From: Arthrobacter globiformis
GTDB taxonomy: Bacteria; Actinomycetota; Actinomycetes; Actinomycetales; Micrococcaceae
Length of the DNA: 64,000 nt
Assembly: GCF_003261175.1 (NCBI RefSeq)
Contig: NZ_QLNP01000094.1
Coordinates: 1-64,000, forward strand
Reading direction: 5' to 3'
The position numbers and the translations under genes were made by a program. This document shows positions 50,533 to 58,387 of this stretch, in pieces; position 1 is the first letter of the stretch; each line of letters opens with the position of its first letter. The notes below the pieces were generated by a model, which saw nothing but the letters and a program-made list of their open reading frames with translations, was not told the origin of the DNA and made no database searches.

Positions 50533-51444
50533 GTGACCGAGCAGCAGAGCAACTCCGCCGACGGCGCCGGACCGGCAGCGGATCTGCCTCCGGCACGCCG
50601 GCTGCCCGGTCACATCGAGGCCGCCCTGGCAGGAGCGGGTGGCGCCGCCGATTCGGCCGGCCAGCCCTGGGCCGGGCGCAGCCTCGCCGGTGACGAGGCT
50701 AAAATCCACAACTTCGAGGACGACGACGGTGCGGCCGACCCCGGTTACCTCACCGCAGTCTCCGCTCTTGTCGCCGGCGACGGCGACGAGGCCGCGGTGG
50801 TTGCCTCGCTGGCCAGTGCCCGCGTCTTTGTCCCCGTCGTGGCCCAGCTGGCGGAGGAAGCCGAGGGCGCGCACGGCGTGCACGCCGACAAGCAGGCGGA
50901 CATGGCGCTGGTGACGCTCAAGGCTCCCGACGGCCGCCTCGCCATGCCGGTGTTCACTTCGGCGGAAGCGCTGGCGGCGTGGCACGCGGAGGCGCGGCCG
51001 GTGGCCGTGTACGCCGCCCGGGCCGCCCTGTCCGCCGTCGCCGAGGGGGCCGAGCTGCTGGTGGTGGATCCCGGGTCGGAAGTGACCTTCGTGGTCCGCC
51101 GCCCCGGCGTCTGGGCCCTCGCGCAGCAGCAACAGTGGGTGCCGGCCTACGTGGACAGCGAGCTGGCCGCCGTGCTGCGCGCAGGAGCCGAAGGAAAGCC
51201 GGCCATCCGCGGACTCGAGGTCCTTCCCGGCGGGGGAGTCGCCACCACCACGGCCTCGGGCAGCCGCGTCGATGGCGGCGGCGCCGGACCGGAACTGCGG
51301 GTGGTGCTCTACCTGGAGGACGGACTCGATGCGTCCGCGGTCCAGGCCCTCGTTGCCGGCCTCCAGGCCGAGTGGAGCCGGAATGTATTGTTTGGTGAGC
51401 GCGTTGATTCGATCGAAGTCAAGCTAAGGCGCGCCGCGCAGTAG
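50533..51444 (+). CDS. SseB family protein
   Basis: 303 residues. After a Pro/Ala-rich N-terminus of about 60 residues the SseB N-terminal domain is visible: a helix-strand unit (ALVAGDGDEAAVVASLASARVFVPVV, core VVASLASARVFVPVV), MALVTLKAPDGRLAMPVFTSAEALAAW (core GRLAMPVFTSAEAL), and ELLVVDPGSEVTFVVRRPGVWAL. SseB-like domains are of unclear biochemical role. The gene follows hisA by 9 nt in an apparent operon, an arrangement shared by related actinobacteria. Cytosolic. Confidence 0.85.
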   Translation: MTEQQSNSADGAGPAADLPPARRLPGHIEAALAGAGGAADSAGQPWAGRSLAGDEAKIHNFEDDDGAADPGYLTAVSALVAGDGDEAAVVASLASARVFVPVVAQLAEEAEGAHGVHADKQADMALVTLKAPDGRLAMPVFTSAEALAAWHAEARPVAVYAARAALSAVAEGAELLVVDPGSEVTFVVRRPGVWALAQQQQWVPAYVDSELAAVLRAGAEGKPAIRGLEVLPGGGVATTTASGSRVDGGGAGPELRVVLYLEDGLDASAVQALVAGLQAEWSRNVLFGERVDSIEVKLRRAAQ

Positions 51445-51503
51445 CCGCCGGCCCGGTGGGGTCCGTTCCGGCGCTGTCCGGCGGCGGAACTGAGGACCCA
51501 CCT

Positions 51504-52802
51504 GTGAATTTCAGCCTGTACCGGGAGCTGCTGGCCGTCCGGCCCATCCGCCGGCTCCTGGCGGTCGGCATGATCGCCCGCATTCCCCACTCGGCGGCGG
51601 GCGTCCTGCTGACCCTGCACATCGTCCTTACCCTCGGTGAGGGCTACGCGGCCGCGGGGACCGCAGCGGCCGTGATGACCATCGGCATTGCGCTCGGCGC
51701 TCCTTGGCGCGGCCGCCGGGTGGATACGGTGGGCCTGCGGACGGCGCTGATACCCTCCGTAATTTCGGAAACTGTCATCTGGTCCATCGTGCCGCACGTC
51801 TCCTACCAGTGGCTGCTGCCGCTCGTGTTCGTGGGCGGCCTGCTGACCCTTCCCATCTTCAGTGTGGTGCGGCAGTCCCTGGGAGTCCTGGCGGACGGCG
51901 ACCAGCGCAGGACCGCCTTCGCCCTGGACGCTGTCAGCACGGAGATGGTGTTCATGATCGGCCCGGCCGCAGGTGCCGTGGTGGCCACGAGCGGCCATTC
52001 CGTGCTGGGGCTGACCGCCGTCGGCGTCTCGACATCGCTGGCCGGGCTCTTCCTCATGTGGTTCAACCCGCCCACCCGCAGTGCTGTCCGCAGCGAATCC
52101 TGTGAGGCGGACGAACAGGTTGCCGCAGAGGTAGCCGTGGTGGCCGCGGCTCCCGCACATCTGCAGGAGGCTGCCGCTGAACTGGGTCCGGCGGCCGCGG
52201 GCAGCAGGCGGCGGGCAGTCCTGAGGCGCAGGGTGGCCCACAGCTTCGGATGGTTCACCGCCGCGGTAGCCGCGGTGTTCGCCGTTGCTGGCGGCGCCGG
52301 CATGGTGCTCAGCGGCACCGACGTGGGAATCGTGGCTGCTTTGGAGACCGGCGGCCGCCAGGGCGAGATCGGCGTGGTGTTCCTCTTCTGGTGCGCCGCG
52401 TCGGTGGTCGGCGGCCTCGTCTACGGGGCCATGCACCGGCCCGTCTCACCGATCATCCTGCTCCTGGGCATGGCTGCCCTGACCATTCCCATGGGGTTTG
52501 CCACCGACACACTGACCCTCAGCCTGCTGTCGCTGCTGCCGGGGCTCCTCTGTGCTCCGGTGCTTTCGGCAGCCTCCGAGAAGGTGGCCGAACTCGTCGA
52601 CGAGGCCAGGCGGGGCGAGGCCATGGGCTGGTACGGGTCCGCGCTGACCGCCGGCGTGGCGCTGGGGGCTCCGCTGGCCGGACTTTTCATCGACGGCATT
52701 GGCGCGCCGGGAGGCTTTGTGTCCGTCGGGGTGGCAGGGGTGCTGCTCTGCGCCGTGGGGCTTGTCCTGCAGCAGCGCCGCCGCCGCGCCGCAACATCCT
52801 GA
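51504..52802 (+). CDS. MFS transporter
   Basis: 432 residues with about twelve membrane helices in two halves. The central cytoplasmic loop is long and Ala/Glu-rich (about residues 195-245), ending in a basic SRRRAVLRRR stretch. ALGAPWRGRRVDTVGLRTALI resembles the loop 2-3 motif of MFS proteins (core WRGRRVDTVGLR). Substrate unknown; drug efflux is common. The GTG (MNFSLYREL) has GAGG 8 nt upstream and is preferred to a GTG 48 nt earlier. It ends the his-linked plus-strand series. Confidence 0.88.
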   Translation: MNFSLYRELLAVRPIRRLLAVGMIARIPHSAAGVLLTLHIVLTLGEGYAAAGTAAAVMTIGIALGAPWRGRRVDTVGLRTALIPSVISETVIWSIVPHVSYQWLLPLVFVGGLLTLPIFSVVRQSLGVLADGDQRRTAFALDAVSTEMVFMIGPAAGAVVATSGHSVLGLTAVGVSTSLAGLFLMWFNPPTRSAVRSESCEADEQVAAEVAVVAAAPAHLQEAAAELGPAAAGSRRRAVLRRRVAHSFGWFTAAVAAVFAVAGGAGMVLSGTDVGIVAALETGGRQGEIGVVFLFWCAASVVGGLVYGAMHRPVSPIILLLGMAALTIPMGFATDTLTLSLLSLLPGLLCAPVLSAASEKVAELVDEARRGEAMGWYGSALTAGVALGAPLAGLFIDGIGAPGGFVSVGVAGVLLCAVGLVLQQRRRRAATS

Positions 52803-52872
52803 CGTCCTCCGGTTCCGCGGCAAAAGGTTGGGTGGAGAGCGCTGCCGGAGCCAGCGGCCCCCGGAAGACAAA

Positions 52873-52912
52873 ACGGCGGCGGGCCGGCCCCGAAGAGCCG
52901 GCCCGCCGCCGT
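52873..52912. terminator. Two-way terminator between the MFS and DUF1844 genes
   Basis: ACGGCGGCGGGCCGGC and GCCGGCCCGCCGCCGT form a perfect 16-bp stem with an 8-nt loop. On the minus strand TTTTG follows, so it can terminate the DUF1844 transcript as well as the MFS one. Confidence 0.9.
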
Positions 52913-52925
52913 CGTGATTCAATGT

Positions 52926-53312
52926 TTAGTTCACTGCGCCGGTGAACTTCTCGCCGGGACCCTTGCCCGGGGGATCCGGAATAATGGACTCTTCGCGGAA
53001 GGCGAGCTGCAGTGACCGCAGGCCGTCACGCAACGGCCCGGCATGCTGTGAACCGATTTCCGGGGCGGCCGCCGTGACCAGGCCGGCGAGGGCGGTGATG
53101 AGCTTGCGGGCCTCATCCAGGTCCTTCAGCTCGGCGGCGTTCTCCTCAGCGGCCAGGCCGAGCTTCACTGCTGAGGCGCTCATGAGGTGCACGGCCGCCG
53201 TGGTGATGACCTCGATCGCAGGAACTTCGGAGATGTCGCGGATTTGCTGCGTGACGTCGTCCCCGGCGCCGGGCGCCTGGTAGACGTGTGAATTGCTGTC
53301 TGGAGTGCTCAT
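52926..53312 (-). CDS. DUF1844 domain-containing protein
   Basis: 128 residues. The DUF1844 core is visible: [30 protein letters not shown] (core [23 protein letters not shown]), [18 protein letters not shown], and a Pro/Gly-rich tail. Small, all-helical, of unknown function. In actinobacteria it almost always sits divergently upstream of infC, as here, suggesting a translation-linked role (inference). The start codon lacks a clear ribosome binding site. Confidence 0.87.
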   Translation of the reverse strand: MSTPDSNSHVYQAPGAGDDVTQQIRDISEVPAIEVITTAAVHLMSASAVKLGLAAEENAAELKDLDEARKLITALAGLVTAAAPEIGSQHAGPLRDGLRSLQLAFREESIIPDPPGKGPGEKFTGAVN

Positions 53313-53652
53313 ACTGGTAAGCTTGTCACAGACCGACTGGATGTCGTTATTTTGCCGTGGATGGACCCACTGCCGCGAATGTGCGGTAAGCGGGCATCTT
53401 TATGTAGAATTGATATTCAGTTTGCAAGCGGAGTTCTCTCCCACCCGCGTCAGCCGTTTTCCCGGAAGTTTCAGGGAAGCAAGGTTGCCGGGTAACGGTC
53501 GGGCGGTTCACCGGGCAGAAGCCTGGGGAAGTGCGTGCAGTCCCTCGCGGGATGTGCACATCCGATCCTTTGAGGCCTTCGATTGCTCCGGCAATTGGGG
53601 GCCTTCTCTATTTTGCCGGTGGAACACCCATCACGAACACAGGAGCTTTAAC
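53313..53652 (+). promoter_or_regulatory. infC promoter and long structured leader
   Basis: TAGAAT at 53405-53410 is a good -10 (no strong -35), giving a leader of about 235 nt before infC. The leader contains a terminator-like hairpin (separate entry). Its sequence CCGGCAA could instead pair with TTGCCGG either upstream (53485-53491) or downstream (53613-53619), which would open the terminator. Leader control of infC-rpmI-rplT by L20 is known in Bacillus and E. coli by different means. Confidence 0.6.
53572..53614 (+). terminator. Attenuator-like hairpin in the infC leader
   Basis: GAGGCCTTCGATTGC (53572-53586) pairs with GCAATTGGGGGCCTT (53591-53605) through 15 continuous positions, four of them G-U, around the loop TCCG. 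CTCTATTTT follows. This is the geometry of an intrinsic terminator placed about 40 nt before the infC start, so it should be conditional. Confidence 0.72.
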
Positions 53653-54792
53653 ATTAGCGAGCCAAGAATCAATGAGCGTATCCGCGTCCCTGAGGTGCGG
53701 CTGGTCGGCCCTGCCGGCGAACAGGTAGGAATCGTCCGTATTGAGGATGCCCTGCGTCTGGCTGCCGAGTCCGACCTGGATCTCGTTGAAGTTGCACCGC
53801 AGGCGAAGCCTCCGGTGTGCAAGCTGATGGACTTCGGCAAGTACAAGTACGAAGCCGCGGTCAAGGCCCGTGAGGCCCGGAAGAACCAGACCAACACGGT
53901 CCTGAAGGAAATCCGGTTCCGCCTGAAGATCGACACCCATGACTACGAGACCAAGCGAGGCCACGCCCTCCGCTTCCTCGGAGCCGGGGACAAGGTCAAG
54001 GCCATGATCCAGTTCCGTGGCCGTGAGCAGCAGCGTCCCGAAATGGGCCTGCGCCTGCTTCAGCGTTTCGCGGAAGATGTCGGTGAGGTCGGCGTGGTGG
54101 AGTCCAGCCCCCGCATCGACGGCCGCAACATGGTCATGGTCATTGGTCCGCTGAAGAACAAGGCGGAAGCCAAGGCCGAAGCACGCCGGGCAACCCAGCG
54201 CGCAGAAGCCAAGGCCCAGAATGAAGCCAAGGCAGCAGGCCGCGTGGACACCTCCGGTGACGATCAGGCACCCCTGACGCAGTCGCTTGCCGACCTTCTG
54301 CCGGAAGGCTTCCAGGTTTCCACGGAGGCCACTGCGCAGGACGCCCCGGAAGCAGCTGAGGCGGCCGCTCCGGAAGCCACCGTCGACGCACCCTCGGTTC
54401 CGGTCGAGGCAGCTCCGGCTGCCGAGGCTCCCGCCGCGGAAGCACCCAAGGTAGCGGAAGCACCCAAGGCTGCCGAAGCGCCCAAGGTTGCCAAGGAGGC
54501 TGAGCCGAAGCGCGAAGCGCCCAAGGCCGCAGCACCCAAGGCAGCCCCCGCTGCTCCCCGGGCCGCAGCACCCAAGGCAGCCCCGGCTGCTCCCCGGGCC
54601 GCAGCACCGAAGGCGGCAGCGCCTGCTGAGCCGAAGGCTCCCGTAGCTGAGTCGCCTGCTCCGGCAGCGCCGAAGCCCGCGGCTGCCCCGGCAGCGCCCA
54701 AGCCGGTGGCCCGGCCCGCAGCGCCGAAGCCTGTTGCACGGCCCGCAGCGCCCCGGCCCACGCCGAAGCCGGCGGGCAAGAAGACCACCTAG
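53653..54792 (+). CDS. infC: Translation initiation factor IF-3 with AUU start and long Ala/Pro/Lys tail
   Basis: 379 residues. The first 175 are a normal IF-3: N-terminal domain with [20 protein letters not shown] in part ([15 protein letters not shown]), [16 protein letters not shown], and C-terminal domain with [17 protein letters not shown] and [15 protein letters not shown]. The start is ATT (Ile codon): AGGAG lies 7 nt before it and the residue after it begins the conserved N-terminus; no ATG, GTG or TTG is nearby. AUU starts let IF-3 regulate itself in E. coli. The last 190 residues are a disordered-looking tail of EAPK, APKA and PAAPRA repeats. Confidence 0.93.
   Translation: MSEPRINERIRVPEVRLVGPAGEQVGIVRIEDALRLAAESDLDLVEVAPQAKPPVCKLMDFGKYKYEAAVKAREARKNQTNTVLKEIRFRLKIDTHDYETKRGHALRFLGAGDKVKAMIQFRGREQQRPEMGLRLLQRFAEDVGEVGVVESSPRIDGRNMVMVIGPLKNKAEAKAEARRATQRAEAKAQNEAKAAGRVDTSGDDQAPLTQSLADLLPEGFQVSTEATAQDAPEAAEAAAPEATVDAPSVPVEAAPAAEAPAAEAPKVAEAPKAAEAPKVAKEAEPKREAPKAAAPKAAPAAPRAAAPKAAPAAPRAAAPKAAAPAEPKAPVAESPAPAAPKPAAAPAAPKPVARPAAPKPVARPAAPRPTPKPAGKKTT
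54526..54612 (+). repeat. 36-bp tandem repeat in the infC tail
   Basis: Two nearly identical 36-bp units, each encoding [12 protein letters not shown], lie head to tail (54526-54561 and 54562-54597) and a partial third follows. Looser APKPVARPA units come after. Such repeats can expand or contract by slippage without breaking the frame. Confidence 0.8.
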
Positions 54793-54912
54793 TTCGAAAC
54801 TGCGGAAGGCATCGCCTTCAGGCAGCCAGCAACCAGCATGCCGCCCCCGCAGGGGCGGCTGCACGATAGAACTGCGGACATTGTCCGCGGATACGTAAGG
54901 AGATCGGTTCCC
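54793..54912 (+). other. infC-rpmI spacer with three small hairpins
   Basis: GAAGGC-ATC-GCCTTC, then GCCGCCCC-CGCA-GGGGCGGC (54840-54859) and GCGGAC-ATT-GTCCGC follow each other before rpmI. None has a U-run, so they may protect or process the mRNA or bind L20 rather than terminate transcription (inference). Confidence 0.5.
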
Positions 54913-55107
54913 ATGCCGAAGATGAAGACCCACAGCGGTGCTAAGAAGCGCTTCAAGCTGACCGGCAGCGGCAAGCTGCGCCGCCAGCAGGCCAACCGCC
55001 GCCACTACCTCGAGCACAAGTCCTCCAGGCTGACCCGCCGCCTCGCCGGCGACAAGATCGTCTTCAAGGGCGACGCCAAGGTCATCCGGAAGATGCTCGG
55101 CATCTAA
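54913..55107 (+). CDS. rpmI: 50S ribosomal protein L35
   Basis: 64 residues, standard length and sequence: [20 protein letters not shown] with [11 protein letters not shown]-type middle (here [13 protein letters not shown]) and the end IRKMLGI. Late-assembling large-subunit protein. ATG with AAGGAGATC upstream. Middle gene of the conserved infC-rpmI-rplT operon. Confidence 0.98.
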   Translation: MPKMKTHSGAKKRFKLTGSGKLRRQQANRRHYLEHKSSRLTRRLAGDKIVFKGDAKVIRKMLGI

Positions 55108-55224
55108 TTTCCAAGCATTCTGACTGACTGCCACCTGGCAGCAGTCAACTATTAATAAGCCTTCTCAGGCCAGCCGGATACCGGCAGTAGTCGCTTGGGA
55201 TCAGATTTTTGAAGGAGTACGCAC

Positions 55225-55680
55225 GTGGCACGTGTGAAGCGGGCGGTAAACGCCCACAAGAAGCGCCGGGTTATCCTCGAACGCGCCAAAGGTTACCGTG
55301 GACAGCGCTCACGCCTGTACCGCAAGGCCAAAGAGCAGCTGCTGCACTCGTTCGTGTACAGCTATGGCGACCGCAAGAAGAAGAAGGGCGACTTCCGCCG
55401 CCTGTGGATCCAGCGCATCAACGCTGCATCCCGCGCCAACGGCCTGACCTACAACCGCCTGATCCAGGGCCTGAAGGCCGCTGAGGTCGAGGTTGACCGC
55501 CGCATGCTGGCCGAGCTCGCCGTTTCTGACGCCAACGCTTTCGCTGCGCTGGTCCAGGTTGCCAAGGACTCCCTGCCTGCGGACACCTCCGCTCCGGCCG
55601 CCAAGGCTGAGGCTGCACCGAAGGCCAAGGCTACCCGCGCACGCGCTGCGAAGAAGCCGGTTGCTGCAGCTGCTGAGTAA
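55225..55680 (+). CDS. rplT: 50S ribosomal protein L20
   Basis: 151 residues; the usual 118 or so plus an Ala/Lys-rich C-terminal tail of about 30 residues. Early 23S rRNA binder needed for large-subunit assembly, and the autoregulator of this operon in other bacteria. Recognised from [37 protein letters not shown] and [23 protein letters not shown] start with GAAGGAG upstream. The spacer before it has an inverted pair CCAAGC (55112-55117) and GCTTGG (55194-55199) enclosing a CTGCC-ACCT-GGCAG hairpin. Confidence 0.98.
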   Translation: MARVKRAVNAHKKRRVILERAKGYRGQRSRLYRKAKEQLLHSFVYSYGDRKKKKGDFRRLWIQRINAASRANGLTYNRLIQGLKAAEVEVDRRMLAELAVSDANAFAALVQVAKDSLPADTSAPAAKAEAAPKAKATRARAAKKPVAAAAE

Positions 55681-55720
55681 GCAGGCAACTCCCAGTTCAA
55701 GGACCGGTGGCAACAGCCAC

Positions 55721-55726
55721 TAAGGT
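55721..55726 (+). promoter_or_regulatory. -10 box TAAGGT of the TrmH-type gene
   Basis: TAAGGT ends 7 nt before the ATG encoding MNETGRP. It supports that start over a GTG nine codons upstream. Confidence 0.5.
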
Positions 55727-55733
55727 TTCTTAT

Positions 55734-56630
55734 ATGAACGAAACCGGGCGCCCGCAAGACTTTCCACTCTCCAATCCCCGAGCAGATCGGGTCAGGGACG
55801 TGGCAAAGCTTGCAGGGCGCCCGGCGCGTTTAAAGCGCCGGCAGTTCCTGGCCGAAGGCCCGCAGGCAGTACGTGAGGCCCTGGTGCTTCACGGGAAGCG
55901 GATCGCTGCGGGCCAGCCGGGCATAGTCCGCGAGGTGTATGCCAGCGAGGCCTGCCTGGACCGGTACCCCGAGTTTGAAGAACTGGCCGTGGAAACCAGT
56001 GCCTGGCTCGCCACGGACGACGTACTGGCCGCCATGGCGGACACCGTCACCCCGCAGGGAATCGTTGCGGTGTGCGATTTCGTGGATGTCGCCCTGGCGG
56101 ACGTGCTCGACGCCGGACCGCGGCTGATTGCCGTGCTCTGCCAGGTCCGCGATCCCGGGAATGCCGGGACGGTGCTTCGTGCTGCGGACGCCGCCGGCGC
56201 CGACGCCGTGGTCCTTACCGGTTCCAGCGTGGACATCTACAATCCCAAGGCGGTTCGCTCGACCGCCGGCTCCCTTTTCCACCTTCCTGTGGTCCTCGGC
56301 GCCGACGTCAATGAGCTGGCTGCGCTGTGTAAGGAGCGGGGGATCGGCGTGCTGGCAGCGGACGGCTACGGGCAGTTGAACCTTGACCGCTTGCAGGACG
56401 AGAACGCCGCACGCCGGCTTGGCGCTTCTGCCGCCGGCTCTGACTACGCCCTCGAAAATCCCACGGCCTGGCTTTTCGGCAACGAAGCCCAGGGGCTCTC
56501 CGAGGACGAGCTTGCGCTTGCCGACCATCGGGTCGCGGTACCCGTCTATGGCGCCGCCGAGAGCCTCAATCTCGGAACGGCCGCCACCGTTTGCCTCTAT
56601 GCCAGTGCGAGGTCCCAGCAGCCCGCCTAG
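55734..56630 (+). CDS. TrmH/SpoU-family RNA 2'-O-methyltransferase
   Basis: 298 residues. SPOUT-fold methyltransferase. Motif 1 is QVRDPGNAGTVLRAADAAGAD, split as QVRDPGNAGT and VLRAADAAGAD; motif 2 is WLFGNEAQGLS and motif 3 VPVYGAAESLNLGTAATVCLY (core AAESLNLGTAA), which form the SAM-binding knot. The N-terminal domain (RRQFLAEGPQAVREAL) binds RNA, as in TsnR and RlmB. The target nucleotide, probably in 23S rRNA, is unknown. Many bacteria encode such an enzyme directly after rplT and before pheST. pheST is not found in the 7 kb that follow here. Confidence 0.92.
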   Translation: MNETGRPQDFPLSNPRADRVRDVAKLAGRPARLKRRQFLAEGPQAVREALVLHGKRIAAGQPGIVREVYASEACLDRYPEFEELAVETSAWLATDDVLAAMADTVTPQGIVAVCDFVDVALADVLDAGPRLIAVLCQVRDPGNAGTVLRAADAAGADAVVLTGSSVDIYNPKAVRSTAGSLFHLPVVLGADVNELAALCKERGIGVLAADGYGQLNLDRLQDENAARRLGASAAGSDYALENPTAWLFGNEAQGLSEDELALADHRVAVPVYGAAESLNLGTAATVCLYASARSQQPA

Positions 56631-56722
56631 CGCGCTGGGTTTTTGGCCGCATAGGGCCCTCTTAGTCGCGATATCTGCACAAAACGCCACTCGTAGGCAG
56701 CTTCGGCAGCCATTCACGAAGG

Positions 56723-56766
56723 AGCGGGGGCCCACCGTTCGGTGGACCCCCGCTGCTGTCTGTTTT
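56723..56766 (+). terminator. Terminator downstream of the TrmH-type gene
   Basis: AGCGGGGG-C-CCACC and GGTGG-A-CCCCCGCT form a 13-pair stem with one mismatch and the loop GTTC, followed by a TGTCTGTTTTGTC stretch. It lies before the convergent GlsB-type gene and probably ends the infC operon transcript. Confidence 0.82.
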
Positions 56767-56788
56767 GTCTGTTATGGGCTCGGGCCCG

Positions 56789-57064
56789 TTATGGTGCCCG
56801 GGTGCTGTGGCTGCGGCCGGTGATGGCGCCGTAGATACCTGCGACTACAAGGCCGCCGATGATGGCGAGGATCCAGGTGCCGAGGTCGAAGAACGCCAGG
56901 TCACCCTTGCCGAAGAGAAGGCTGCCGATCCAGCCGCCAACGATGGCGCCAACGACGCCCAGAACCAAGCTGGTGACCCAGCCGCCGCCGACCCTGCCGG
57001 GCATGACGGCTTTAACGATTGCGCCTACGATCAGGCCGAGAATAATCCAAGCAAGAAATCCCAT
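56789..57064 (-). CDS. GlsB/YeaQ/YmgE-family membrane protein
   Basis: 91 residues with three Gly-rich membrane helices: WIILGLIVGAIVKAVMPG, WVTSLVLGVVGAIVGGWIG and LGTWILAIIGGLVVAGIYG. Transglycosylase-associated (DUF-like) family, often linked to general stress; molecular role unknown. The ATG encoding MGFLAW has AAGGAG 6 nt upstream; an ATG five codons earlier overlaps this site and is rejected. It converges on the infC operon and is divergent from the CDF gene. Confidence 0.9.
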   Translation of the reverse strand: MGFLAWIILGLIVGAIVKAVMPGRVGGGWVTSLVLGVVGAIVGGWIGSLLFGKGDLAFFDLGTWILAIIGGLVVAGIYGAITGRSHSTRAP

Positions 57065-57189
57065 TGTCTGCTCCTTCATATTCGTCGGGATCGATTCTTA
57101 TCAGTCCCGATATGGCTTCAAGCTAACACAGCCCGTGATTATTTGTCAGCAGGCTTACTTTTGGCTCTTTTCGTGGCGTGTGAAGCCGT

Positions 57190-57244
57190 GTCCGGCGCCC
57201 GTCCGGCGCCCGTCCGGCGCCCGTCCGGTGCCTGTCCGGGGCCG
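57190..57244. repeat. Five tandem copies of an 11-bp GC-rich unit
   Basis: GTCCGGCGCCC occurs three times exactly, then GTCCGGTGCCT and GTCCGGGGCCG. It lies between the GlsB-type gene and the CDF transporter gene, about 85 bp upstream of the latter start. A period of 11 bp puts each copy on nearly the same face of DNA. No spacer between units, so it is not a CRISPR. Confidence 0.85.
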
Positions 57245-57327
57245 GACGGGTACCGTATTTACTAGACGGCGGTTCCATGCGCCCTGTCCCATCCGTTGAA
57301 ATATGCACGTGAAGAGGTGAGGCTCCC

Positions 57328-58281
57328 TTGTCTGCAAATGGCGGTACCAAGGCGATTGTGGCGGCGCTGGCCGCCAACCTGACCATCGCTGTCCTGAAGT
57401 TCGTCGCGTTCCTGCTGACGCGATCCTCCTCGATGCTGGCTGAGGCCATCCACTCAGTCGCGGACTCCGGCAACCAGATCCTGCTGCTGGTCGGCGGAAA
57501 ACGCGCGCAGCGGGCAGCCAGCCCGGAACACCCCTTTGGCTACGGCCGTGAGCGCTACATTTACGCGTTCATCGTTTCCATCGTGCTCTTCAGCGTCGGT
57601 GGCCTGTTCGCCCTGTATGAGGGATGGGAAAAAATTCAGCACCCGCACGCGATTGAAGGTGACTTCTGGTGGGTGCCCCTGGCCGTGCTGGTGGGAGCCA
57701 TCATCGCCGAGTCGTTCTCGTTCCGGACGGCCATCAGCGAAGCCAACCGCATCCGCGGCAGCCAGGGCTGGATCAGCTTCGTGCGGACGGCCAAGCAGCC
57801 CGAGCTTCCGGTGATCCTCCTCGAAGACTTCGGTGCGCTGCTGGGCCTCGTCTTCGCCCTCCTCGGCGTTGGGCTGACGCTGCTGACCGGCGACGGCATC
57901 TGGGACGGAATCGGGACCGGGATGATCGGTCTGCTGCTGGTGGCGATTGCCGTGATCCTGGCGATGGAAACCAAATCGCTGCTGCTGGGAGAGTCGGCAA
58001 CCAAGGACGACGTGGGCCGGATCCGGCATGCCATCGAGGCGGACGGCACCGCCATTATCCACCTCAAGACCCTGCACCTGGGCCCGGAGGAGCTGCTTGT
58101 GGCGGCCAAGATCAGCGTGGAGGCGGGTGATTCCGGGCTGGATATTGCCAAGGCCATTGACGACGCCGAAGCCCGCATCCGCTCGGCAGTTCCCATCGCG
58201 CGGGTCATCTACCTGGAGCCCGACATCCGCCGCGCCCAGGTGGCCAGCGGGCCCGCCCTTGCGGGTGACCCAGGCGCCTAG
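57328..58281 (+). CDS. Cation diffusion facilitator (CDF) family transporter
   Basis: 317 residues with six membrane helices. The metal site HxxxD appears in AEAIHSVADSGNQILL and a second acidic site in LLEDFGALLGLVFAL (normally HD or DD, here ED). The C-terminal cytoplasmic domain (LLGESATKDDVGRIR to VIYLEPD) is the metal-sensing ferredoxin-like fold. It exports divalent metals such as Zn, Fe or Mn by proton antiport; which metal is unknown. The TTG start has GAGG 5 nt upstream. An 11-bp tandem repeat lies upstream of it. Confidence 0.9.
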   Translation: MSANGGTKAIVAALAANLTIAVLKFVAFLLTRSSSMLAEAIHSVADSGNQILLLVGGKRAQRAASPEHPFGYGRERYIYAFIVSIVLFSVGGLFALYEGWEKIQHPHAIEGDFWWVPLAVLVGAIIAESFSFRTAISEANRIRGSQGWISFVRTAKQPELPVILLEDFGALLGLVFALLGVGLTLLTGDGIWDGIGTGMIGLLLVAIAVILAMETKSLLLGESATKDDVGRIRHAIEADGTAIIHLKTLHLGPEELLVAAKISVEAGDSGLDIAKAIDDAEARIRSAVPIARVIYLEPDIRRAQVASGPALAGDPGA

Positions 58282-58342
58282 CGGCTTGCGCCCTGGACCG
58301 CTGGCCCGTGAAATTCTGAGCCGCCGGCCCGGTGCAATTCCC

Positions 58343-58387
58343 AGCCGCTGGTTCCGTGACTGCCGTTACGGGGCCAGCGGCTTTTTG
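58343..58387. terminator. Terminator of the CDF gene overlapping the end of the MFS gene
   Basis: AGCCGCTGG-TT-CCGT pairs with ACGG-GG-CCAGCGGCT and is followed by TTTTTG. The right arm contains the last codons of the convergent MFS gene, so terminator and coding sequence overlap. Looser copies of the GCCGCTGG-CCCGTG-AATTC block occur just upstream (from about 58297). Confidence 0.88.

Noticed and set aside
48550-51132. A long minus-strand open frame opposite hisB-hisH-hisA and the SseB-like gene
   Set aside because: It runs across four real plus-strand genes, has no ribosome binding site or recognisable domain, and is a codon-bias shadow.
50524-52802. hisF after hisA
   Set aside because: The two genes after hisA are SseB-like and an MFS transporter; neither has HisF barrel motifs, so hisF must lie outside the window.
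53531-53728. Open frame of 65 codons running through the infC leader into infC
   Set aside because: It is out of frame with infC, contains the attenuator hairpin and has no good ribosome binding site; a translated leader is possible but not supported.
57190-57244. CRISPR-like array
   Set aside because: Units are 11 bp and directly adjacent with no spacers, and no cas genes are present.
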